A stretch of DNA of 5,268 nt from Chitinophagaceae bacterium (GTDB lineage Bacteria; Bacteroidota; Bacteroidia; Chitinophagales; Chitinophagaceae), in contig JANXWM010000687.1 in assembly GCA_025351145.1 (NCBI GenBank), positions 1 through 5,268 of the forward strand, written 5' to 3'. The translations under genes were made by a program, and so were the position numbers. Shown here piece after piece: positions 1 to 5,250 of the stretch. The notes beneath the pieces are model-generated. The model was not told where the DNA came from, did not search any database, and saw only the letters and a program-made list of their open reading frames with translations. Within the stretch, counting starts at the first letter, position 1; each line of letters begins with the position of its first letter.

Positions 1-534
1 CCCTTCTATAAAAGCAGGGTTTTCGTTATTGCAACCACTGCCATAGCCGCGTCGGTACTTGCTTTCGTACTCATCTTCTCTTTGTTTACCAGCCCAAAAA
101 ATGCACAGCAGTTGTATGCGCAGTATGCAGTACACGATACTATTTCGGCAACCATGCGTGGCAGTATAGATACAGGTACACAACAAAAAATTGCCGACAG
201 TTTATTTTTCATCATGCAGCAGGCATACAACCATAAACAATACGTTTTGGCATTGCCTTTTTTGCAGTCATATACTGCAACGCACAACGAAGTTGAATAT
301 AAACTTGCAACAGGTATTTGCCTGCTCGAAACAAACCAGTACGATAAAGCCATCAGTATTTTTAAGTCAGTTGCAAATACCGAAAACGTTTTAAAATACA
401 GGGCCAAGTGGTATACCGCACTCACTTATTTAAAGCAAAATAAAATAGCGCAATGCAAAGAAGCATTGCAGCAAATACCTGCCGAAGCCGGTGAATACAA
501 TAACGCACAACAGTTATTAAAAGCGTTGAAATAA
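1..534 (+). CDS. Membrane-anchored TPR-like protein, 5'-truncated by the window edge
   Basis: The reading frame is open from the first base to a TAA at 532-534, giving 177 visible residues with no start codon that must be used, so the gene begins outside the window. Visible residues 7-29 form one hydrophobic segment (VFVIATTAIAASVLAFVLIF...), preceded by basic residues (YKSR), which suggests a single-pass anchor with the C-terminal part outside the cytoplasm. After it come helical repeats with TPR character: the region around YKLATGICLLETNQYDKAI has the alternating small and aromatic pattern of a TPR hairpin, followed by a second hairpin with KWYTALTYLKQNKIAQCKEA. In Bacteroidota, proteins with a membrane helix followed by a few TPRs often sit next to sigma-factor or anti-sigma genes, but no such neighbour is visible here. 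TPRs mediate protein-protein contacts; the partner is unknown. An internal TTG at 82 could be read as a start, but it would cut into the membrane helix and is less likely. Confidence 0.8.
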   Translation, partial: PFYKSRVFVIATTAIAASVLAFVLIFSLFTSPKNAQQLYAQYAVHDTISATMRGSIDTGTQQKIADSLFFIMQQAYNHKQYVLALPFLQSYTATHNEVEYKLATGICLLETNQYDKAISIFKSVANTENVLKYRAKWYTALTYLKQNKIAQCKEALQQIPAEAGEYNNAQQLLKALK

Positions 535-603
535 TGCAGCTTAATTGTGTGGTGTTTTTTAAATACATTTTGTACCCAACTAAAGTTCTTTGCTCATCGT
601 TCC

Positions 604-643
604 TTGCGTCGCACTCTTGTACGTTCGTACTATGTCGCAGCAA
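604..643 (+). repeat. REP-like palindromic repeat, copy 1
   Basis: This is an imperfect stem-loop between the TPR gene and nth. The outer stem is TTGC (604-607) with GCAA (640-643). The middle pairs are broken by small bulges, and the tip is GTACG-TT-CGTAC (619-630). The left arm, CTTGCGTCGCACTCTTGTAC at 603-622, is shared exactly with copies 2 and 3. A 25-nt stretch (603-627) is identical to 3518-3542. It lies 69 nt after the TPR stop codon and 92 nt before nth. Transcription termination or mRNA-end protection is possible but not shown, and there is no T-tract directly after the stem. Confidence 0.7.
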
Positions 644-679
644 TGGCTCCCATACCAGCATACTTCCTTTTATAAAAAG

Positions 680-715
680 TTGACCTGCTGTGCTTACATT
701 TTTATTGTAGATTTA
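680..715 (+). promoter_or_regulatory. Weak candidate promoter for nth
   Basis: TTGACC at 680-685 resembles a -35 box. A TAGATTTA at 708-715 is one base off the Bacteroidota -7 consensus TAnnTTTG, but the gap from the TTG is about 25 nt, longer than usual. Alternatively TATTGT at 703-708 lies 17 nt from TTGACC and is a poor -10 box. Position upstream of the ATG at 736 is right, but the match is weak in such AT-rich DNA. Confidence 0.2.
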
Positions 716-735
716 TCCTTTAAAAATCTTTTATT

Positions 736-1374
736 ATGCCTGCGAAAACAAACTGGCCCGAAGCCATTAAACCGCTGCTCAAAAAATACAAGAACAAGCA
801 ACATCCGCTTGACTATAAAAACATTTACCAGCTTGTGGTAATGGTGATACTATCAGCACAGGATTCTGACCGTAACATTAACCAGCTTGCACCAAAACTA
901 TTTGAAGCTTTTCCTGATATGGCTGCGCTTACGCATGCAACGCCAGACATGTTGTTTCCTTTTATCAGTAAAGTGCGAAACTTTGGCAATAAGACCAAAT
1001 GGCTGATTGAACTTGCACAAAAAGTTAAGAAAGACAGTAACATACCTACCACACTCGAAGAACTTACAGCATTGCCCGGCATTGGCAGAAAATCTGCGAA
1101 CGTAATTAAACGCGAAGCCGGTGCGGAAGCTGAAGGTGTTATTGTAGACCTGCATGTAGTAAGGGTTGCCCCAAGGCTGGGCATTGCAACGGGTGCCGAC
1201 CCAAAGAAAATTGAAAAACAAATAATGGATATAATTCCGCAGAAAGATTGGGAAGTGGGTATGGCAATGTCATTTCTTGGAAGAGAAATTTGCAGGCCCC
1301 AACCTAAATGCGATGTATGTGTGATGAACACTGTTTGTGCTTACGCCACCGAACACCCTAAAGGGGGAATTTAA
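736..1374 (+). CDS. nth: Endonuclease III (DNA glycosylase/AP lyase)
   Basis: This 212-aa protein has the normal length for bacterial Nth. The family removes oxidised pyrimidines from DNA and cleaves the resulting abasic site during base excision repair in the cytoplasm. Landmarks in order: ILSAQDSD (38-45), matching the LSAQ motif that contacts the lesion; a helix-hairpin-helix LPGIGRKSANVI (113-124) with the catalytic Lys119; VDLHVVRV (137-144) with the catalytic Asp138; and four cysteines at 186, 192, 195 and 201 for a [4Fe-4S] cluster. The spacing is C-X5-C-X2-C-X5-C, whereas the E. coli enzyme has C-X6-C-X2-C-X5-C. The ATG at 736 leaves a typical short N-terminus (MPAKTNWPEAI); no Shine-Dalgarno sequence is evident, which is usual in this phylum. 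The gene appears to be transcribed alone: about 200 nt separate it from the gene before and 247 nt from the gene after, and a palindromic repeat lies on each side in opposite orientation. Confidence 0.95.
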   Translation: MPAKTNWPEAIKPLLKKYKNKQHPLDYKNIYQLVVMVILSAQDSDRNINQLAPKLFEAFPDMAALTHATPDMLFPFISKVRNFGNKTKWLIELAQKVKKDSNIPTTLEELTALPGIGRKSANVIKREAGAEAEGVIVDLHVVRVAPRLGIATGADPKKIEKQIMDIIPQKDWEVGMAMSFLGREICRPQPKCDVCVMNTVCAYATEHPKGGI

Positions 1375-1417
1375 TACAGCCGGAGCTTTTTAGTTGTACG
1401 TTTTTTGGCACAAGGCT

Positions 1418-1459
1418 TTGCTGCTCACAAATGTTATAGAGTACAAGAGTGCGACGCAA
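1418..1459 (-). repeat. REP-like palindromic repeat, copy 2 (inverted)
   Basis: The conserved arm is on the minus strand: the plus strand reads GTACAAGAGTGCGACGCAAG at 1441-1460. The partner arm TTGCTGCTCAC (1418-1428) pairs with GTGCGACGCAA (1449-1459) at 8 of 11 positions, including the outer TTGC/GCAA. Similarity to copies 3 and 4 continues outward through TAAAG (1461-1465) into an ATGAATCA-type segment ending near 1480. It sits between the nth stop codon and the kinase operon. No classical terminator is visible here. Confidence 0.65.
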
Positions 1460-1560
1460 GTAAAGCTCAATAATGAATCAATAGTTTGGTTCATAAATAT
1501 GTTCACTTTATTAGGCAGCTTCCAAACTCATCGAAAGTATTTCATTGTTCGTCGAAATGA

Positions 1561-1592
1561 TTGGTGCAATTGATTTATTCGGTATAGCTTTA
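1561..1592 (+). promoter_or_regulatory. Candidate promoter of the kinase-regulator operon
   Basis: TTG at 1561-1563 and TAGCTTTA at 1585-1592 are 21 nt apart. This fits the Bacteroidota pattern of a -33 TTG and a -7 TAnnTTTG with one mismatch in the last base. Transcription would start roughly 25 nt before the kinase ATG at 1622. Similar matches occur by chance in AT-rich DNA, so this is only the best candidate in the 1375-1621 spacer. Confidence 0.3.
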
Positions 1593-1621
1593 TTGCATTA
1601 ATAACTGCTAATTTGTTTGCA

Positions 1622-2773
1622 ATGGAATTTGATAACGACCGGATAATAAAACATGCTTATAAAATCGAAATATTTTACTGGGTGCTGCTTGGTTTGATGG
1701 CTCCGCTTGTTAACAGCCTTACTCTTTTTCTGCATGACGTAAGAATGTGGCTGGCATTGTTTCTTACCAACCTTATACTGCTGCCGGCATATTTATTTTA
1801 TGCGGCGATCATTGTGCCCGGTTTACTCTTTAACAAACGCAACATATATTTTACACTGGTAAGTATTGCATTTTTTATGACTGTACTTGTGCTGGTTTTT
1901 TCTATTTATGCGTTTCCGCTCAATTTTCCGCTTCTAAAATATGAGCAGGATTATTTATCAGTAAACTTCAGCAGTATTGCAAGAGAAACTGTATGGATTA
2001 TTATTAACATGAGCCTTGCTGCAGCCATTGCTTTTATTAAAAAAGGAGAAGATGAAAAAGATATAATGGCGAACCTGACAAAGGATAATACCGCGTTTAA
2101 ACTTAAATATTTGAGGGCGCAGTTAAACCCGCATTTTCTTTTTAATACACTCAACAGCATCTATTCTTTAAGCCTTCAAAAATCTGACAAGGCACCGGAA
2201 GTTGTTGTAAAACTTGCTGACCTGATGCGCTATCTTATTTACGATTGTGAACAGGAAAAAATTCCATTGGATAAAGAAATTGAATTCATCCTTAACTACA
2301 TTGATATAGAGAAAATACGTTTTAAAGCAGACGTGCGTTTTACGGTTGAAGGCCATACGAACGGCATAATGATCGAACCATTTTTATTTATCTCGTTTAT
2401 TGAAAATGGCTTTAAACATGCACTGGACAATGCTTATACTGAGCCATTTATTTTTATTACTATAAAAGTTGAGGAGAAGCAGATAGTGCTGAATGTAATA
2501 AACAACAGCAACGCAGATCTTGAAACACAGGCAAAAAGAATAAACGGCAAAGGCCTTACCAACAGCAAGAGTTTGCTTGAACTGCTGTATCCCTCTTCTT
2601 ATGAGCTGGACATTATTCAAACAGAAAAAGAAGAAAGGATAAAGAGTAATGTACGGCTTAAAAATGCAAGGGAGCGGCTTGAAAGCCTGTACCCAGATGC
2701 GCATACACTTGCGGTTATTTTAGGCAACAATGCTTTCACCGTTTCGTTGATATTAAAATCTCATTTCAGTTGA
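1622..2773 (+). CDS. LytS/YehU-type membrane sensor histidine kinase with a duplicated ATP-lid segment
   Basis: From the ATG at 1622 the protein has 383 aa; a TTG at 1613 would add only three residues and is less likely. Four hydrophobic helices lie at about residues 17-37, 43-70, 75-98 and 122-139, with no sizeable extracellular domain, so the signal is probably sensed in or near the membrane. A short linker leads to the His_kinase domain: QLNPHFLFNTLNSI (167-180) carries the phospho-acceptor His171, and FIENGFKHAL (259-268) is the ATP-binding N-box. The C-terminus is odd. The usual single lid motif, G-x-G-L-x-N followed by RLExLYP, occurs as two related modules: GKGLTNSKSLLELLYP starting at 309, and RLKNARERLESLYP starting at 345. 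Only the first keeps the glycines; only the second has the standard R-L-E-x-L-Y-P. The kinase should autophosphorylate and pass the phosphate to the regulator encoded directly downstream. The ligand is unknown. Confidence 0.9.
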   Translation: MEFDNDRIIKHAYKIEIFYWVLLGLMAPLVNSLTLFLHDVRMWLALFLTNLILLPAYLFYAAIIVPGLLFNKRNIYFTLVSIAFFMTVLVLVFSIYAFPLNFPLLKYEQDYLSVNFSSIARETVWIIINMSLAAAIAFIKKGEDEKDIMANLTKDNTAFKLKYLRAQLNPHFLFNTLNSIYSLSLQKSDKAPEVVVKLADLMRYLIYDCEQEKIPLDKEIEFILNYIDIEKIRFKADVRFTVEGHTNGIMIEPFLFISFIENGFKHALDNAYTEPFIFITIKVEEKQIVLNVINNSNADLETQAKRINGKGLTNSKSLLELLYPSSYELDIIQTEKEERIKSNVRLKNARERLESLYPDAHTLAVILGNNAFTVSLILKSHFS

Positions 2774-3471
2774 TCAAATGTTTAATAGTTGAAGACGAGG
2801 TTCTTGCTCAAAACGTTATTCAAAGCCATTTGCAGAAGATGGAGCAGTTTAAACTGGTTGGTATCTGCAATAATGCTTTAGAAGCAAAGGAAGTTTTAAA
2901 CAATACAGAAGTTGATCTTATTTTTCTGGACATTCAATTACCCGGAATGACGGGTTTGCATTTTCTGCGCACACTGGAATATCCGCCCCTTGTAATACTT
3001 ACAACAGCTTATGCTGAATATGCACTCGAAAGTTATGAATTCAATGTGATTGACTACTTATTAAAGCCCATTTCGTTTGAACGTTTTTCAAAAGCCATCA
3101 CCAAAATTCTGGAGGGAAGGCTATTCACAAATGTTGTAAAAGAAAATAATACTCTTCATGATGACCACATTTTTATAAAAGCAAACAGTAAATTTTTTAA
3201 AGTAAATTTTTCAGAAATTATTTATATACAGGGCATGAAAGATTACCTGAAAATCTACACTCCGGAATATAGACTGGTAACGCATCAAACGATGAGCGAG
3301 ATGGAAAAAACATTGCCTGCAAAACAATTCATAAGGGTTCATAAGTCTTACATAATTGCCAAAGCATATATCAAAAGTATTTATGGCAGCAGTATAGAAA
3401 TTGACAAAGCAACTATACCAATCGGAATGAGTTACAGAGATAAAGTGATGGAGCTTATCGTAAAAAAATAA
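2770..3471 (+). CDS. LytTR-family response regulator
   Basis: This 233-aa protein has a receiver domain (about 1-115) and a C-terminal LytTR DNA-binding domain (about 132-230). In the receiver, Glu8-Asp9 form the acidic pocket, Asp54 in FLDIQLPGM is the phosphorylation site, Thr78/79 is the switch residue, and Lys99 in LLKP is the conserved lysine. The LytTR part contains the typical stretches IFIKANSKFFKV, IIYIQGMKDYLKIY and FIRVHKSYII. The start is TTG at 2770, overlapping the kinase TGA by 4 nt (TTGA). The next in-frame methionine is residue 24, well inside the receiver, and the sequence after TTG (MIKCLIVEDE) matches how this family normally begins, so TTG is well supported. The overlap suggests translational coupling and near-equal production with the kinase. 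LytTR proteins usually bind pairs of direct repeats upstream of target genes; the target is not evident in the window. Confidence 0.93.
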   Translation: MIKCLIVEDEVLAQNVIQSHLQKMEQFKLVGICNNALEAKEVLNNTEVDLIFLDIQLPGMTGLHFLRTLEYPPLVILTTAYAEYALESYEFNVIDYLLKPISFERFSKAITKILEGRLFTNVVKENNTLHDDHIFIKANSKFFKVNFSEIIYIQGMKDYLKIYTPEYRLVTHQTMSEMEKTLPAKQFIRVHKSYIIAKAYIKSIYGSSIEIDKATIPIGMSYRDKVMELIVKK

Positions 3472-3518
3472 AAGGCAAATTTGATGAACCCGGCTGAAGA
3501 ACATGAATGAATCTTTAC

Positions 3519-3558
3519 TTGCGTCGCACTCTTGTACGTTCGGAACAATACTGCGCAA
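3519..3558 (+). repeat. REP-like palindromic repeat, copy 3
   Basis: It has the same orientation as copy 1 and is identical to it for 25 nt (3518-3542). The outer stem is TTGCG (3519-3523) with CGCAA (3554-3558), and an inner stem is TTGT (3532-3535) with ACAA (3545-3548) around a 9-nt loop. The right arm differs in sequence from that of copy 1 but still pairs with the conserved left arm, which suggests that the fold matters. Similarity to copy 2 extends outward through CTTTA at 3513-3517. Confidence 0.7.
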
Positions 3559-3644
3559 TCAGCGTTCAGGTATCAGGTTTCAGCAAATACCGTAGTAATG
3601 TCTGATTTTCTTACCTGAATGCTGATAGCTGATTGCTGAAACCT
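3558..3644. repeat. Two interleaved inverted-repeat pairs between palindromes 3 and 4
   Basis: Pair A is ATCAGCGTTCAGGTA (3558-3572) and TACCTGAATGCTGAT (3612-3626), complementary at 14 of 15 positions, the exception being a G-T wobble. Pair B is AGGTTTCAGCAA (3575-3586) and TTGCTGAAACCT (3633-3644), a perfect 12-nt match. The order is A-B-A'-B', so the pairs cross rather than nest. The two halves look like circularly permuted pieces of one repeated unit in opposite orientation. Confidence 0.7.
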
Positions 3645-3671
3645 ATTCATCAGTACAAGTGTGCAACGCAA
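3633..3671 (-). repeat. REP-like palindromic repeat, copy 4 (inverted, diverged)
   Basis: It has the same orientation as copy 2. The conserved arm reads GTACAAGTGTGCAACGCAAG at 3653-3672, with two changes from copies 1-3. Outer ends TTGC (3633-3636) and GCAA (3668-3671) are retained, but the inner stem is weak. As in copy 2, TAAAG (3673-3677) and an ATGATTCA-like stretch follow to about 3694. It is the most degraded of the four. Confidence 0.55.
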
Positions 3672-3722
3672 GTAAAGTTTCATAAATGATTCATTTGCCC
3701 GGCTAATAATAAAAAAATAAAA

Positions 3723-3813
3723 TTATTTACTGCCCTTAACGGTTGCAGTAATTCCTTCCAGAATAGTTTTCCAGATAAGATTGAAAAATGATTTTTGAAC
3801 ATCTCTTGTATAA
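3723..3813 (-). pseudogene. 3' remnant of an unidentified gene cut by the insertion sequence
   Basis: On the minus strand a frame runs from the insertion-sequence edge for 29 codons to a TAA at 3723-3725. The peptide begins YTRDVQKSFFNLIWKTI and ends LEGITATVKGSK. Alternating aromatic, aliphatic and basic residues look like a real protein C-terminus rather than random translation of AT-rich DNA. The S-F-F-x-x-I-W-K-x-I-L-x-G-I pattern recalls the tails of some large AsmA-like envelope proteins of Bacteroidota, but 29 residues cannot establish this. Read upstream, the frame enters the inverted repeat and meets the transposase TGA four codons later, so no product joins the two. The rest of the gene should lie beyond the right end of the window. 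It could still be a chance open frame. Confidence 0.5.
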
Positions 3814-3831
3814 TTAGTCGTTCCTCAAAAA
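3814..3831. repeat. Left terminal inverted repeat of the insertion sequence
   Basis: TTAGTCGTTCCTCAAAAA matches the reverse complement of the window's last 18 bases except at position 8 (T against A). The transposase stop codon (TGA, 3825-3827 on the minus strand) lies inside this repeat, leaving only 11 nt from the gene's end to the element's end. Confidence 0.88.
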
Positions 3832-5153
3832 GTCATTTTTCTGTTGAGGGCATATAATTTCCAATAAGTATGTGCGATGATAATGCAGATAAGTTGCCAA
3901 CATTGATTTGCCTCTGTGAGCCAGAGGTTGATGACTCGTTTAAAATTCATAGCAGCAGCACTCAGCATTAAATTAATCGCATCGCCAACGGTTCCTTTCA
4001 AATAATTTCTGATTAATCTGTAATCCTGTTTTAAATGCCCGATCACCGGTTCTATTGCTGCACGCCTGCAATGTTTTTTGCGTTGTGCCTGAGTTATATT
4101 TGTTTGTGGTTTAGGCGTAAGCACATTTACATCATTTACTGCCTTTGGGCCCCGGTAACCCCTGTCTGCAAAAATTGCTTTGGGTTTCTTTTCCTTAAGC
4201 CTTTCATATTGCTCAATAACAGCTGGTAATGTTTTAGAATCATGAAGATTTTCACTAAAACTTAGTGCCCCTACAATAACACCGGTAGTTTGTGTTATCA
4301 GTAAAGCGGCTTTGCTGCCAAATTCAAATTTTTTGTGTTCTTTACCTTTGGTGAAACATTTTACATCCGGCTCATGAAGGCTGTAAATCTTATTGCTGTC
4401 GCTTCGCTTTTGCAATAATACCTTTTGATAAATGCCCAATTGTGTCTTATGCTGTAAAAGTCTTTTGTCATCAAGGTTTCTGACGATTTCTCTTACCAGT
4501 CTTCCTGCAATTGTTTTTATTTTCTTTCTGGCTTTACGGGCTTGTTTACTCCCATGTTTTGTATGCTGGAAACGAAGCAGGGTATTCAGTTTTTTTAATG
4601 TAAACTTATAACTCTGCCGCAACACAATACCTTCTGTTTTTGCAATACCAATACACTTGGCAATAATCTTTTTATGTAGTTTGGTATCAGTAGGGTAAGT
4701 GATGTTTTTTTCCTGAACAGTAGTGTCTGCACTTAAGGTGTCTTCATCTCCATCTTCCCCGTTTACCCTGATACTTTCTTTTAAAATAAGTTCAACACCA
4801 GCTGCACCAATACGCTTTCTGAACTCTACCAACTCTGTTGAACTGCATGGCTCTTTGGCGATAAAATATTGTTCCCCTCCAAAGTATTGATAATACAAAT
4901 TCTCACTCCAGGCTACTACCAGGTTTTCATCACTGTGGTTACGTAATTGCTTTAAAATAAGCAGCGATACCATAAGCCGGATAGGCTTGGCTGGTTTGCC
5001 CATTTTGGCACTGTAATGTTTTGAAAAGGCTTTTTCAAAAACAGACCAATCAATTCTATCGGCCAATAAATACAACGGATGCTGATGGTTTAACTGCTCT
5101 TCCAGAGATTGAAAAAAACTGGTTTGTAATGATTTTGCCGGTTTTGTTAACAT
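3825..5153 (-). CDS. IS5-family DDE transposase
   Basis: This protein cuts and joins DNA at the ends of its own insertion sequence. From the ATG at 5153 it has 442 aa. A TTG at 5198 would add 15 residues before it, but the ATG gives the usual IS5-like beginning, and the added residues resemble nothing specific. The N-terminal DUF772-like region (about 30-118) includes ADRIDWSVFEKAF, KPIRLMVSLLILKQLRN, WSENLYYQYFGGEQYF and ELVEFRKRIG. The catalytic triad is visible as Asp143 (SADTTV), Asp330 (IFADRGYRG) and Glu368 (RRAAIEPVIGHLK), with the expected Arg364 and Lys375 around the Glu. A basic stretch at about 184-222 separates the first Asp from the rest of the RNase H-like fold. No frameshift or internal stop is present, so the enzyme could be functional. 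It is transcribed toward the kinase operon. Confidence 0.93.
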   Translation of the reverse strand: MLTKPAKSLQTSFFQSLEEQLNHQHPLYLLADRIDWSVFEKAFSKHYSAKMGKPAKPIRLMVSLLILKQLRNHSDENLVVAWSENLYYQYFGGEQYFIAKEPCSSTELVEFRKRIGAAGVELILKESIRVNGEDGDEDTLSADTTVQEKNITYPTDTKLHKKIIAKCIGIAKTEGIVLRQSYKFTLKKLNTLLRFQHTKHGSKQARKARKKIKTIAGRLVREIVRNLDDKRLLQHKTQLGIYQKVLLQKRSDSNKIYSLHEPDVKCFTKGKEHKKFEFGSKAALLITQTTGVIVGALSFSENLHDSKTLPAVIEQYERLKEKKPKAIFADRGYRGPKAVNDVNVLTPKPQTNITQAQRKKHCRRAAIEPVIGHLKQDYRLIRNYLKGTVGDAINLMLSAAAMNFKRVINLWLTEANQCWQLICIIIAHTYWKLYALNRKMTF

Positions 5154-5225
5154 AAAAAAAATTGCAAGATTTTTTAAAGTTACCACAAAATCCTGCAACC
5201 TTATTTAGCCGATAAAATACCTAAA

Positions 5226-5240
5226 CTCAATCAGATTGAG
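5226..5240. repeat. Short palindrome between the right inverted repeat and the transposase gene
   Basis: CTCAATCAGATTGAG has perfect 7-bp arms around one central base. It lies 10 nt inside the right inverted repeat and about 70 nt upstream of the transposase ATG. This is a natural place for a transposase binding site, an operator or a short hairpin in the leader; which of these is not shown by the sequence. Confidence 0.5.
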
Positions 5241-5250
5241 CATCGTAAAG

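Larger units (their letters stand above)
3472..3722. other. Gene-free convergent spacer rich in inverted repeats
   Basis: No convincing gene is seen between the regulator stop and the stop codon of the broken minus-strand gene. The segment holds two palindromic repeats facing each other (listed separately). Their outer 25-nt arms, 3513-3537 and 3653-3677, are reverse complements with two mismatches, so 165 nt could fold as one large cruciform. Since flanking genes converge here, a two-way terminator role is possible, but no strong GC hairpin followed by a T-run is visible. Confidence 0.6.

Noticed and set aside
590..841. Plus-strand frame of 83 codons overlapping the start of nth
   Set aside because: It runs through a palindromic repeat and then the nth coding region in another frame; no domain or natural protein composition.
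825..1331. Long minus-strand open frame opposite nth
   Set aside because: It lies wholly within the well-supported nth gene and has no recognisable motif; it is a shadow of nth codon usage.
1365..1410. Possible terminator after nth (CCCTAAAGGG and nearby T-runs)
   Set aside because: CCCTAAAGGG has almost no loop and lies in the coding end; the T-runs at 1387 and 1401 are not preceded by a stable GC stem.
1481..1552. Possible LytTR binding repeats (GTTCA at 1489 and 1501, GTTCG at 1547) upstream of the kinase operon
   Set aside because: LytTR sites are usually two 9-bp direct repeats about 21 bp apart. Here the spacings are 12 and 46 bp and the flanking bases fit poorly, so autoregulation cannot be claimed.
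603..3677. Repeats as a CRISPR array
   Set aside because: The copies are hundreds of bases apart, alternate in orientation, lie between ordinary genes, and have no regular spacers or cas genes.
3691..3802. A second minus-strand frame starting ATG near 3802 (MFKNHFSILSGKLFWK...) that resembles the start of an ABC transporter permease
   Set aside because: It overlaps the more protein-like frame ending at 3723, runs into repeat DNA and ends after about 40 codons. The similarity is only a few residues of common hydrophobic and basic composition.
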